Assembly: GCA_037951105.1 (NCBI GenBank)
Contig: JBAMJV010001797.1
Coordinates: forward strand, 1 to 64,000
From: Echinarachnius parma
Taxonomy: Eukaryota > Echinodermata > Echinoidea > Clypeasteroida > Echinarachniidae
Direction: 5' to 3'
Length of the DNA: 64,000 nt
The position numbers were made by a program, and so were the translations under genes. Position 1 is the stretch's first letter; the number at the start of each line of letters is the position of its first letter. The notes below the pieces were generated by a model that saw only the letters and a program-made list of their open reading frames with translations, ran no database searches and was not told where the DNA came from. Positions 34,511 to 45,632 of this stretch are shown one piece after another.

Positions 34511-34958
34511 TTAAAGGCATATATGCGTGGGTTATTAGACGCGTGGATCCATCTTGCGCACTTTTACGCACGATACGTAGTCCCCATTGGCTCAGTTATA
34601 AGTAGCGATCGCAAACTGTCCCACTTCCGAATACCCGAGTCAAAAATGCATCAAAAATAGTCGTGTTCGGAATGTTTGTACTAGTCGAATGGAGATCCAT
34701 CAGAGATGTTTACGAGCGAAAATATCACGTAACACGCTTAACCGCAACCGACTTCAAAGTGCCGCTGTTTGATGCCTAGGTGACAGCGTGAGAAATTTGT
34801 TTGCTGCATGCAATTTCATAAGGCCTTTGTTCAGATATTTCGAAGCACCTCTCTTCGATCGATCCAACACATATCGTGAGTTTACCTCGAGAGATTACGG
34901 TGGAGTCGAGTTGGAATTTGCTGACTACCCTTTATAACCCACGCATATATGCCTTTAA
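34511..34958. mobile_element. 440-bp TTAA element with perfect TIRs
   Basis: AGGCATATATGCGTGGGTTA at 34515 is exactly inverted at the right end (TAACCCACGCATATATGCCT to 34954), and both sides carry TTAA. No coding frame fills it. Confidence 0.93.
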
Positions 34959-34984
34959 CCCCTTATAATTCATCAACATCATTT

Positions 34985-35497
34985 TCTCACATAAAAATAG
35001 TGGTTAGTACACAAATTGAACATTTATTGAGCAGTAACACTGGTGCTCATAAATATTCATATTCATATTCATGAATATTCATGAGCACCAATATTCACTA
35101 AATATAATGCAATTTTCTAAATTTACGAACAACTATTTTTAATTATGAGCAAAACTTATAAACACTGGTTAGAAAATTGCATATCTAATTAGTCCTGCTG
35201 CTCACAAATGTATGAATATTCATTAGTAGCAGTATTACTGCTCAATAAACTTGCAATTTTTACAACTGTAACCAATATTTTTTGTGTGAGAAAAAGGTAT
35301 ATTTTGCTGAATGCTGCAACGAACATCAAGCACTTGTCATGCCATGTGTTATACACATTCAACATGACTACAGGGTGTCCCCAAAAAACAATTTTTTAAT
35401 ATTTTTTTTTGCTGTACCTGTGTATAAAACGTACCCCCCACTTTGAAATTTTTCCGACGGAAAAAAAGTGCGTCTTATACACGGAGATTTACGGTAA
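34985..35497 (-). mobile_element. Truncated CCGTAAATCTCCGTGTATA element
   Basis: It is the inverse of 51801-52345: GCTGTACCTGTGTATAAAAC, GTGCGTCTTATACACGGAGA and an AT-rich ATTCATGAATATTCATGAGC core. One terminal block is missing. Confidence 0.8.
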
Positions 35498-35499
35498 TC

Positions 35500-36519
35500 A
35501 GAATTATCAAGAAAGCAGGGATATTTTTTTGTGAAGCAACTGGACAAGTGAAATCCTTGTGGAAATACTTTCATCCATACAATATTCATATTTGTAAATA
35601 CTCATATTTAGAAAGATCCCCAATTAATAATCAAACACTGACAAGTATGCATAAATATCATTAATATACAGTCTGCATCTAATAATAGTGGAATAAAGAG
35701 CCTAAATATAGTTAAACATAATCGCCTTTTATTTCATAACGGCAAATTGCTTTTTTATATTGATCCGTAATGTCTGGAGAGCAGAATTCCTATATATCTA
35801 TTAGCTTGAATAAGTTGTGTGCGTCACGTTTGCATCAAACTACATCAGATTTCATGTAACAACTACATGTACGTGCTGCACTGCAGCTGGCTAAATTAAA
35901 TCTCCACTCTTTATTTTGAAGAGTACAGTTTGCATTTACTTGCAGATGAAACTGCCTTTACAACACGTTTATTATTTCCGATAATATAATAATTTTAATT
36001 ACTTCAAGGTATTTCAAGGTTTAAATGGATAGTTTTCTTTTGATTTAACTGAATTTTATTGACTTAAATGTGTGTTATCGTTGATACCTTCTACAATTGT
36101 AGAACAGAAAGAAATCTTTGAGGCTCATTAAGGAAGTTGTTATCATTAAAATAATAATAATAATAATAAATGCGAGTGTCGAGCCCTGTATTATCTGTGC
36201 CTCATTCCATTTCCAATCAATACTGTGAACTGTGTTGAATACATGTTACGGCACAGCTGAATGGTTTGGGTTATTTATCTCCTTTCCCCCCCCCCCCCCT
36301 ATTTTTTGTGTGGAGAGCACAGCCACAGCAAGCGTCAAGGCAGCTTCTCTATATCTTCCACCTTGTTTTGTTTTTGTGTTTATTTGTGACTAGTTTATTA
36401 ACAGACATTCTAGATCAGTTTCAACGACTCTTTTAAAAAGCTTTCAGCATCCATGGCTAAACATCCGCAATCAGAAAGACAGTTGGTTCTTCATGACCCG
36501 ATGCTCCATGCAGCAAGTG
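35500..36519. other. Intron with a C-homopolymer, otherwise empty
   Basis: A poly-C run lies at 36287-36299 and ATA/AAT microsatellite near 36150-36170. No gene or element ends are seen. Confidence 0.5.
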
Positions 36520-36888
36520 GAGGCCTGTACAGTGTCAGATATTGCCCAAAATGATATTTGAGACTTCAATCCTGTACCAAAATCATTGTAAGATATGTCC
36601 GAATGATGTGTGAAAGTTTCATTGAAAAAGATCACTGCTTTCCTGGTTAAAAAAGCGAAAATATGCGTCAGCTTTTACAACGAATCAAGTTGTATGACGC
36701 AAATAGGTTTATGACCGTTCATTTTACGCTCTTGAGCTGAATGATAGATATCATCATACTAAAGGGGTATTTGAAAAAAATTTACCCTATTTTATTTCTC
36801 TCTTACCATAAGCTAAACAACACGGTAGAAGAGAAACGAGGAAGCTCCAAGTAATTTTCGTGGAGTTAGACACTTTACAGGCATCCCT
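36520..36888 (+). mobile_element. TTAA MITE (CCTGTAAAGTGTC family), copy 2
   Basis: The left terminus is eroded (AGGCCTGTACAGTGTCAG). The right end is GACACTTTACAGGCATCCCT with TTAA 36889-36892. It lacks the nested element of 15392-16124. Confidence 0.85.
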
Positions 36889-36892
36889 TTAA

Positions 36893-37121
36893 GGGCTGGT
36901 CACATATCATGGGACAGCGTAAACGGATGCCCGACGAATCGAAATTCGCAAAATCAAATTATCCGGTGGTGTACGTCATCTCCATTGCTTTGTGCACTTA
37001 ACTTTCCGCCGATAGAACAACGTACATCGCCTGACAAGGAACGGACACGAAACGGATAAAAAATGGTACTCTCCGTCGGGCATCCCTTTATGCTATCTGG
37101 TGATATGTATAAACCGGGCCT
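36893..37121 (+). mobile_element. TTAA-flanked TIR element (GGGCTGGTCACATATC)
   Basis: It shares the TTAA 36889-36892 with the preceding MITE and has TTAA again at 37122-37125. The ends GGGCTGGTCACATATCA and TGATATGTATAAACCGGGCC are inverted, imperfectly. Confidence 0.78.
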
Positions 37122-37194
37122 TTAACATGCCTATATTTTACTGTATTGACTATATACGGAAAGCTGTGTTAGCCCTCCACCTACATGTATTCAT

Positions 37195-37470
37195 CTCTAG
37201 AGCTCGACACTAGCACTTGCCCGGGGCAAGTCAAAATTGATGTTGGGCAAGTAAAATTTCATTAATGGTCTATTTTGGTTGACGATTGGGCAACCTACAT
37301 TTCTGTTCCAACTATGAGTGTAAAATGTAATTTCTTATACATTTATAAATCTCATCTAGAAGTAAAAGGGCAAGTAAATTTTCTGTTTGGGCAAGTACAC
37401 TTCGACATTCATGATTTTACTTGCCGAAAGGGCCAGTACCCACGGGCAGTAGAGAAAAAAAATTAGTGGG
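37195..37470 (+). repeat. GGGCAAGT-rich repeat
   Basis: ACTTGCCCGGGGCAAGT is a palindrome at about 37215, and GGGCAAGTAAA/GGGCAAGTACAC recur three more times, once inverted. Family unknown. Confidence 0.5.
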
Positions 37471-37570
37471 GAGTCGTGTTCAGTGTTCTCCCAGTTTCCG
37501 CTATCATAATTGTTATCACGATTGCTGCATCCAGTCTAATTGTAGATTGATTATCCCTGTTCTAACTTAA

Positions 37571-37951
37571 AGGGACTTAGTAACATTGTCCAAATCCTCA
37601 AAATCCAATTGGAATTCTAGCGGTTCCCTCATACCTTGTTGTATTTGTATTAGCGATAAAATCATGGGACAGGTTTCGGTTTTTCAAATTTCCCTTTCGT
37701 TAAAAAGATATTTACGATTGGAGTTTTCAGATGTTAAAAAATCCAACGGATCGTCAAAACTTAACTGTGTACAAAGTGAGTGCAATGAGTTAGTGAATAT
37801 CACTTTGCATTTTTGCTCATTACTCGGCCATATAACGTCCATTTAACTTGAAATTTTCACACAACACCTAGTGGACATATATCAGATAACAACAATATTG
37901 TATCAACCACTCATCACTTTTTGCACATGTAAACAAAGTTACTATATCCCT
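37571..37951 (-). mobile_element. TTAA MITE (AGGGACTTAGTAAC family), copy 2
   Basis: TTAA lies at 37567-37570 and 37952-37955. The ends AGGGACTTAGTAACATTGTC and AACAAAGTTACTATATCCCT are inverted. Confidence 0.87.
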
Positions 37952-38805
37952 TTAAGACTTTGGTGATTTGTCCTTTAGGTGAACCAACTTTCTCCTTGAA
38001 TAGTGTGTTTGAACTTTTCAAAGAACCACTAATCCTCCTTCTAGAGAAAGAACGCTTTTCGACTTTTTGATAATTGATTTGGAGTTCACAAAGGGTAAAC
38101 CACTCTCTGTGTTTTTTTCCTTCAACTTTCTGCTTGTAAACAACAATATATACTGTAAGTGTCATATTTTAGATGTAAGTCAAATTTGATGGAGTTCACA
38201 ATGGGGAGAACCACTCTCTGTGTTTTTGTTTGGTCAATTTTCTGCTTTTAAACAACAATATAAGTGTCATATTTTAGATGTAAATAATAATTGATTTGGA
38301 GTTCACAAAGGGTAAACCACTCTCTGTGTTTTTTTTCTTCAACTTTCTGCTTGTAAACAACAATATATACTGTAAGTGTCATATTTTAGATGTAAGTCAA
38401 ATTTGATGGAGTTCACAATGGGGAGAACCACTGTCTGTGTTTTTGTTTGGTCAATTTTCTGCTTTTAAACAACAATATAAGTGTCATATTTTAGATGTAA
38501 ATAATAATTGATTTGGAGTTCACAATGGGGAGAACCTCTCTCTCTCTGTTTTTTGTCAACTTTCTGCTTTTAAACAACAACAATAAGTGTCATATTTTAG
38601 ATGTAAATAATAATTAATATGGAGTTCACAAAGGGTAGAACCACTCTCTGTGTTGTTTTTTCTTCAACTTTCTGCTTTTAAACAACAAAATAATTGTCAT
38701 ATTTTAAATGTAAATAATAATTGTTATGGAGTTCACAAAGGGGAGAACCTCTCTCTCTCTGTTTTTTTGTCAACTTTCTGCTTTTAAACAACAATATAAC
38801 TATCG

Positions 38806-39022
38806 GAAATAATATCGCTAGTGATATTTGTTTGTCTCGCAATGTATGGTCAACTAGGAATCTAAAAGATCATGACGTTTCGTGTGCCGCTGCAACACTT
38901 TGTCAAATGATATAATCTAATGTAGACAATCGGTTTTTATGCTCTACCGTGGCTCCAAACGCACAATCTCGCATAAGCGAGTACGTTCCTAATAGGTCAA
39001 CAACAGGCCGCGTCGATTGGCT
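38806..39022. mobile_element. Unclassified insertion in the 108-bp array
   Basis: Array sequence CAATATA stops before ACTATCGGAAATAATATCGC and resumes CAATATAAGTGTCAT at 39023. CAATATA on both sides may be a target duplication. No TIR is seen. Confidence 0.6.
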
Positions 39023-39127
39023 GGTGCAATATAAGTGTCATATTTTAGATGTAAGTAATAATTGATATGGAGTTCACAATGGGGAGAACAACTCTCGAGT
39101 TTTGTTGGCAAATTTCTGCTTTTAAAC

Positions 39128-39431
39128 TAAGGCTGTAGTGAAACGGTAACATGACGGTTAACCGACCGGCATCGGCAAAACGTTTTCATTTTCGCGGTTT
39201 CGGTTAGCCGAAAAAATAAAAGGAAAAAAAAATTATCAAATTTAAAATTTTTTTTTTATTTATTTTTTTAAATTTTTTTAAAATTTTGGTTTCCATCCCC
39301 ATTCTATAGATTCGATCAGAAAATGGCACGTTGAACCCTGCCAATCTATTGCTAAACCCGTTTGGTTAAACAGTTTTTGCCGTCGGTTAACCAGTTTTCC
39401 AAATAACCGACCTACTAGTACTACAGCCTTA
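39128..39431. mobile_element. hAT-like MITE with 8-bp target duplication
   Basis: TAAGGCTGTAGT and ACTACAGCCTTA are the inverted ends. TTTTAAAC flanks it on both sides (39120-39127, 39432-39439) and occurs once in empty array units. The subterminal CGGTTAACC-type words are also inverted. Confidence 0.9.
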
Positions 39432-39459
39432 TTTTAAACAACAATATAATTGTCATATA

Positions 39460-40272
39460 TATATTTGCTCCGTTCTTTGGTTAAATATGGTCTTCCACAG
39501 GAAGACCTTATCACTGTTTTTGTTGGTTATATTCGCCCTCTACTTGAATATGCCAGTCCTGTTTGGAGTGGAGGACTCACACAAAGTCAAAAAGAGAGAT
39601 TAGAGAGAATTCAAAAAGAGAGCGTTGCGGATAATTTTCCGTAGGGATTATAATGATTATACAAATGCACTTGAACAATCCCAAATTCAAACACTAGATA
39701 AAAGGCGTCAAGATTTATGTGTTACTTTCTTTCAAAAAACATTATCACTCACCGACCAATTTCAACAATTTCTCCCACAAAAACAATGTACTAGAACACT
39801 TAGAAACCCAAAGAAAATTCCGGATTTAAATGTAAAACAAATCAAATGCAAAATAGTCCTATACCAAATTTGATTCGCCTGTATAACAAAAGCTGATTTG
39901 CTCGTGTTTATATTCTTTGTAATATTTTGTAATCGTAATGTTCTGATTTGCGTTCATTCGTTTAATGATTATGTTTATTGTACCAATATGTGTTAAACTA
40001 TATTTAATTACTATTTTATTCTTTGAATTTGATCAGTTTATATAGTAGTACATAATTGGACTTAATCATTTCTTTCAAGAATTATGTTCATTAACTGTTT
40101 TTTAACTGGTTATGGTATTTATGCAATATTAATAAGACACGTTTTTAAATGATCTGTGATTTTTACAATGTATAAATGACAAACTTTTGTAACTCATGTG
40201 CAATTCAGTTGTGAAACTGCCATCCATGGAGCAATAAAATACCATTTATCTATCTATCTATCTATCTATATC
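39460..40272 (+). pseudogene. CR1/Jockey-like LINE 3' end with ATCT tail
   Basis: The plus-strand frame shows GYIRPLLEYASPVWSGGL and ERLERIQK. A one-base shift at the AAAAAG run near 39618 then gives RALRIIFRRDYNDYTNALE and LDKRRQDLC up to stop 39871-39873. This is the segment after the RT thumb in CR1/Jockey-type LINEs. About 360 bp of 3' UTR and an (ATCT)n tail (40240-40270) follow. It is a 5'-truncated copy inserted in the 108-bp array. Confidence 0.88.
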
Positions 40273-40282
40273 TTAGATGTAA

Positions 40283-40836
40283 GGCATCTTGTCAGTCAAA
40301 AACGCCGCGGCTTTCATGGGCTTTCCTGATAATCCGACTTTGTGTTGAAATCTCCATTAACATGCACGAGAAAGCTGAAACTGAACGCTTCAAGTCTTTT
40401 TTTTTAAAAGACAAAGTCTTAAATAGAGCACGATGTCCGGGCAGTGGAAGGCAATATCGATCCGTCTTTTTATAGCAGCGGCGGGTTCCCCAGTCTATAC
40501 CAATCAAAACAAAAGACGAAGCGGTCCGGCTTGTCCTTTGACTTTCTCAGTTTTACGATCACAAAAGACGGATTATCTAGCTAGGGTCGTACTTTGTCCC
40601 AGGCTTGGCAAGTAATGTGCTATAAAAAGACGGATCGATATTGCCTTTCACTGCGCGACTGCGCCATACATAATCACCCGGATATCGTGCTATATTCAAG
40701 ACTTCGTCTTTTCTTTTGAAAAGACTTGAAGTGTTCAGTTTCAGCTTTCTAGCGCATGTTAATCGAGATTTCAATACAAAGTCGGATTATCAGGAAAGCC
40801 CATGAAAGCCGCAGCGTTTTTGACTGACAAGACGCC
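40283..40836. mobile_element. Long-TIR foldback element, Harbinger-like ends
   Basis: GGCATCTTGTCAGTCAAAAA and TTTTTGACTGACAAGACGCC start inverted arms of about 150 bp. A further inverted pair (GGCAATATCGATCCGTCTTT at about 40451, AAAGACGGATCGATATTGCC at 40627) makes nearly the whole element palindromic. It is flanked by TAA (40280-40282, 40837-40839), as in PIF/Harbinger insertions. Confidence 0.88.
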
Positions 40837-41436
40837 TAAGTAATAATTGTTATGGAGTTCACAATGGGGAGAACTATTATCTGTGCTTTTTTGGGGGTCA
40901 ACTTTCTGCTTTTAAACAACAATATAAGTGTCATATTTTAGATGTAAATGATAATTTATTTGGAGTTCACAAAGGGTAGAACCACTCTCTGTGTTTTTTG
41001 TCAACTTTCTGCTTTTAAACAACAATATAATTGTCATATTTTAGATGTAAGTAATAATTGATATGGAGTTCACAATGGGGAGAACCACTCTGTGTTTTTG
41101 TTTCTTCAACTTTCTGCTTTTAAACAACAACAACAATACGTGTCATATTTTAGATGTAAGTAATAATTGTTATGGAGTTCACAAAGGGAGAACTACTCTC
41201 TGTGATTTTTGGGTGGTCAACTTTCTGCTTTTAAACAACAATATAAGTGTCATATTTTAGATACGTAAGTAATAACTGATATGGAGTTCATGATGGGGAG
41301 AACCACTCTCTGTGCTTTGTTGTCAACTTGTTCATTGGGATTTTATTTTATTGTTGTAATCATTCTTCATTAGCAATCATATAAAAGATACAAAATGACA
41401 AAGTTAATTGGTTTCTATCTCCCTTTCCTGTCCAGG

Positions 41437-41750
41437 GGGTGTTTCACAAAGCTCTCAAGCCAAACTTAAAAGTTGGACTTAAAAATTATGGAAAGCCATT
41501 TGTAGCTTCGGAATGTAACATATTCAAGAGCCCAAATGTGAATATCTGAAACTGTCCACAAAATTTTCACATCAATAACTTGAAGTCTCTTATATAAAAG
41601 ATAATCGTAATGATTTTTTATCAAAATTGTAGGCCTGTTTAAAGAACTTGTTGAACAATTTTACAAAGAAACTAACAGCTTTCTGTAATAGTTAGGTCCA
41701 ACTTAGAGTTAAGTTCAACTTTAAATCTTTGTGAAAAACCCCCAGATCAT
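41437..41750. mobile_element. Hairpin MITE (GTGTTTCACAAAG family), copy 2
   Basis: GGGTGTTTCACAAAGCTC and AATCTTTGTGAAAAACCCCC are inverted ends. Confidence 0.85.
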
Positions 41751-41777
41751 GGGAAACTCAAGACATAAATTCATGTA

Positions 41778-42450
41778 TTAAAGGGATATAGAACAGTTTT
41801 GGTTCTTTTTTGTTCATTACAATGAGCTCTTCAGATGTGATGACATAAATGGTACCCTGGGGTACCAAACGAATATCCGCCATTCTGTTTAATTATTTAT
41901 TTATTTTTTAGGGCTGTACCGGGGTATAGCGTGCATACTTGCGCGCGCTGCACTGCATGCACAACGCAGTTATGCTTCGAGTGGACACAAGATGGCGCTA
42001 CACAACGCGGTACCCCGGGGTACCGCGTGTGTCATCATGTGCAGTAGAGTGTACATATTTATACAGTAGTAGCTATAGAAATGTCAAAAAGAGCCCCTGT
42101 AAACTTGCATAGTGTTCAATGCAAAACAAATTTTAGAATGTTATTTTCATGCAGGCAAGCTTGAAAAGTAGCCCCAGAATAATAATTATTAATTTTTTTC
42201 CCTGGTCATATTATTATTATTATTAGCATTATTATTAATTCTACAGGGATTTGTGTATTTAAAAAAACAGTTTGATTTATTTTCTTGGAAATCTCATTTG
42301 TCAAAGCTACAAGTTTATTTCTAGAGGTACTGTACATGTACAAAAAACTCATAAATTTTTCTTTTTAATTTCATCTACATAGTATTTTTAAATCTATATT
42401 TCTACTCATCAGTAAGCTAGCTGATTAGCATTAACCTTGAACCACAGTAT
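41778..42450. other. AT-rich intron with GGTACC palindromes
   Basis: GGTACCCTGGGGTACC (41852) and GGTACCCCGGGGTACC (42009) are palindromes bracketing a CpG/GCGC-rich patch. Poly-ATT follows at 42210. No gene is seen. Confidence 0.5.
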
Positions 42451-42603
42451 ACAACTAACGAATGGGCTTCTTTTGATAGTCAAATCTATTACCGAGGTGG
42501 GCTCAAAATGATTATTACCCGAAGCGTAGCTGAGGGTAATAGTCATTTTGAGCCCACCGAGGTTATAGATTGCCTATCAAAATCAAGCACATTCGTTAGT
42601 TGT
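42451..42603. mobile_element. Long hairpin, arms about 70 bp
   Basis: ACAACTAACGAATG and CATTCGTTAGTTGT close a near-perfect foldback through GAGGTGGGCTCAAAATGA and TCATTTTGAGCCCACCGAGG. The loop is CCCGAAGCGTAGCTGAGGG. Confidence 0.9.
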
Positions 42604-43167
42604 TTTATATCACTCATCAATATCAGTGATTATGTTCAGCTTATAGCAAAATAAGTGATAATCTCTGAATATTTAATAAAATCGCTTGTAAATTTTGATA
42701 TAAAAATCAATCGACATTAAAGAAGCCAGTATGAGCCTCCAGAACCACGGCGCATCTAATACGCTTAAAGTCATTGTTATTTTGCGCACACAATCACAAA
42801 GACGCAAAACTGAGTGCGCACCAACGCGCTGGCAGTTGCGCACATACGCGATGAATGCGTGCTAGCGCTCCCACGGATGTGCTTATTGGCTGTCTTGGCG
42901 TTCTTCTTCCCAGGGTGTTAGTTTTTACCAGCAATGTCAATCACGTGACTAGAACGTGTGCGCCATAGAGTACTGCACAAATTTGATCGCGTGTGCATTT
43001 TGCTTAAACACATGATCTATGGGACGAACGCGTAACGAACTTTTACTGTTAATTTTTTGCTAACAGCCCGGTCACATGTTTGCGCGGGGATTGCGCGTGC
43101 TGTCCAAAACTATCATTTGTCAAATACAATGGTAAAACGATCTCATGAGGGATATAATAAATAATAT
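42604..43167. other. Intron, GCGC-rich, no feature
   Basis: Several GCGCAC words lie between 42780 and 43100. Nothing else is recognised. Confidence 0.5.
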
Positions 43168-43422
43168 GTGACCGGCTATATAGCAAAACCCGGCTCTGGT
43201 CGGTAATTCATGTTTTGAAGAAAAAATGGGCATTTAAATTCACACAATGTGTGTAAAAGACCTATGATTGTAAAATTTAAACAATCATATCTTCGCCAAT
43301 TATTGACCAATTAGTTAGAACAAAGCATCAAATGAAAGCTTGTGATGAGGCCTTTGTAATGGTATGAACATCTACATTTTGATTTTTACCGACAAGTGCT
43401 GGGTTTTGCTTTAGCAGGTCAC
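43168..43422 (+). mobile_element. GTGACCGGC MITE, copy 4
   Basis: GTGACCGGCTATATAGCAAA and TTTTGCTTTAGCAGGTCAC are the ends. ATAT lies on both sides. Confidence 0.9.
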
Positions 43423-43750
43423 ATATAACACATTAGTTGCATTAATTTATAATTGGAAAGTGGTGATTGCTACAGCTCAAAAATTTACATTATAATAGTC
43501 AAATAGGGGTCATTTATCGGCTAAACGCGGTCATATAATTTAAACTAAATAAGAAAACATTTATGGAAAAAACCCTCACTAATACGAAACAATTCTTAGA
43601 ATACTTACCACCTCCAACACAAAGGAATCCACTTAGACACACAAATAAATTATTTGAACCAATGGGATGATCAATAGCGCAATAGCACATCCTGCATACA
43701 TGTTTTTGTTAATAAAATGGTGAAGTGTGACGTCATCAAAATAATACTTT

Positions 43751-44070
43751 TAGAATTTCCAAATTTGAACTTCATTTTCCGAAAGGACATAACGAATAAT
43801 GTCCAAATGTTGGAAATCAATCGAATATGTTAAGTTTTGGCTGAGATATGCCCATCCAAATGAATTTGTTGTCAATAGGTAATAAGTGTTATTATGATCT
43901 GGTTTGTAACGTTATGAACCAGAGCAAGATAACACTGATTTCCTATGGAAGAAAAATTCATTCGGATGATCATATCTCAGCCAATACTTAACATTTTTGA
44001 TTAATTTTCAACATTTGGACATTGTTTTTATGCTCTTTCGGAAAATGAAGTTCAAATTGAGAAATTCTTA
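43751..44070. mobile_element. Foldback element, arms about 130 bp
   Basis: AATTTGAACTTCATTTTCCG and CGGAAAATGAAGTTCAAATT, then TTAAGTTTTGGCTGAGATAT and ATATCTCAGCCAATACTTAA, are inverted in order. Confidence 0.88.
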
Positions 44071-44393
44071 AAATAGATAATGATGTCACAGCTTTGGTAC
44101 TCTATTCTACATAATGATTCTTGGTAATTTATAACTATGGGTTGTTTGAATTTTTGTATTCTTCCTTGTTTATTTTTAAATTTGAATATATATGCAAACT
44201 TGTAAAATATTAATATTTGTTGGTCAAAATTCTTAAAATAGATTTATATGATGTCACAGCTTTGGTACTCTATTCTACATAATGATTCTTGGTAATTTAT
44301 AACTATGGCTTGTTTTAATTTTTGTATTCTTCCTTGTTTATTTTAAAATTTGAATATGCAAACTTGTAAAATATTAAATATTTGTTGGTCAAT
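44062..44393 (+). repeat. Tandem duplication of about 164 bp
   Basis: TCTTAAAATAGAT..ATGATGTCACAGCTTTGG through ATATTTGTTGGTCAA occurs twice in succession with small indels. Confidence 0.9.
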
Positions 44394-44880
44394 GTGCAAT
44401 GCGTATATTAATGAATTCCTTTATTTTGATATTTAAATGTATATGATCTTGAATGTTGTGATTTTGTAATTATAGTATTTGTTCCTAAGCTCTATATCCT
44501 AAGATAAATTTATAATAGTTTGTTTTTGGTTGTTTATGCAAATTGATTTGTTTATGCATGTATTTGACATTTAAGGACTTTTAAAGGAATTTACTTAAAA
44601 TGTCAACCATTATAAAGATTTTTTATATTTTGATAATCACTAGAACATAGAAGTTGAATGCATTATTAGTGAATTTCTGTATTATGCTGTATTGTATTAT
44701 AATCTTAAATTGTGATAATTAATAGTAATGATTCAGATTTGATTATAATTCATACTTTTGTCATCTACATGTAATTAGATCCTCATGAACAGTCATTCCT
44801 CTTTTAACCATACACTGTTTTTAATGAATACATATAATGCTAACGGTTGTATGTAATTTTTATCGTTTTATATTGTTATA
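44394..44880. other. AT-rich intron, no feature
   Basis: No repeat ends or coding signs are seen. Confidence 0.5.
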
Positions 44881-45045
44881 CAAATAATGAATGTTTATGA
44901 GTGCAATGGTACAAATATTTGCATGAGGTGAAAGATGGAATGTTACATTCAACGAGGCGAAGCCGAGTTGAATGGAACATTCCATCTTTCACCGAATGAA
45001 AATATTTGTACCATTGCACGAAAGGAAAAAACATTCATCATTTGT
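44881..45045. mobile_element. Long hairpin, arms about 75 bp
   Basis: CAAATAATGAATGTTT and AAACATTCATCATTTG close a foldback through GTGAAAGATGGAATGTT and AACATTCCATCTTTCAC. The loop CGAGGCGAAGCCGAG is self-complementary. Confidence 0.9.
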
Positions 45046-45057
45046 TTTATATGACAC

Positions 45058-45156
45058 CTACTTTATTTGCTTCTTCGTGTTATAAGAATCCGCACTGTCG
45101 ATTAAATCGTCCAAATCGGCATCGGTCAGAAATACAAATCCCGGTTCTGCAGCCAT
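45058..45156 (-). CDS. Possible exon fragment, N-terminus of a DUF3504/Crypton-like protein
   Basis: The minus-strand frame from ATG 45154-45156 reads MAAEPGFVFLTDADLDDLID, SADSYNTKKQIK, then a stop. The pattern F-x-x-x-(T/S)-D-x-(D/E)-(L/I)-x-x-L-(I/L), followed some residues later by D-S-x-(N/K)-T-K-(K/R), resembles N-terminal segments that precede tyrosine-recombinase-like DUF3504 domains in many invertebrate proteins; this comes from general recollection and is weak at 32 residues. The stop lies just before a GTGTCA that could be a donor (TAG|GTGTCA). It abuts the hairpin 44881-45045, so it may belong to the same mobile unit. Confidence 0.3.
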   Translation of the reverse strand: MAAEPGFVFLTDADLDDLIDSADSYNTKKQIK

Positions 45157-45295
45157 GTTGTGTAAAAAGTACTTGAATAGTGTGTACAAACTTCCCCGCG
45201 CACAGCTGCCTTGCATGGAGTGCGTAATGTTTGTTGCAATGCGCGCAGTTACTTTTAACGCGCTTGCACAAAACAACAACATAAACTAGATGGAT

Positions 45296-45342
45296 CTTCG
45301 ACTGCGCGCAGTCGAAAATGATGCCTCCGCCATTGCGTGATT
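45296..45342 (+). mobile_element. 5' fragment of an E1-type element (E5)
   Basis: It has CTAGATGGATCTTCGACTGC, the 18-bp palindrome and GATGCCTCCGCCATTGCG. It is cut off where the next MITE begins. Confidence 0.85.
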
Positions 45343-45632
45343 TCTAGGTTGAACTTAAATCTAAGTTGGACCTTACAATTATGGAAAGCCATTTGTAGCC
45401 TTGGAATAAAACAAACAAACAAAATGCAATTATTTGAGATGTCTAACAAAAATTCATATTATCAATACTTTCAAGGCTCTTTGATAACAATTTCTACTGT
45501 TGAAAAAAAAAAAAAATGATAGCCTTTAAAAGAGAACTGTTTCAACAATTTTACACAGAAACTAACGGCTTTCCATAATAGCTCGGTCCAAACTTAGAGT
45601 TAAGTTCAACTTTGAATTTTTGTGAAACACCC
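45343..45632. mobile_element. Hairpin MITE (GTGTTTCACAAAG family), copy 3
   Basis: AGGTTGAACTTAAATCTAAG and CTTAGAGTTAAGTTCAACTT are inverted. The outer left GTGTTTCAC end is missing where it meets the E5 fragment. Confidence 0.8.

Larger units (their letters stand above)
37985..41330 (+). repeat. Satellite-like array, about 108-bp unit, 13 or more units
   Basis: The unit carries GGAGTTCACAATGGGGAGAA, CCACTCTCTGTGTTTTT, CAACTTTCTGCTTTTAAACA and GTGTCATATTTTAGATGTAA. Unit starts are near 38080, 38189, 38297, 38406, 38515, 38620, 38728, 39068, 40853, 40961, 41064, 41172 and 41281. The gaps hold inserted elements. Confidence 0.92.
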
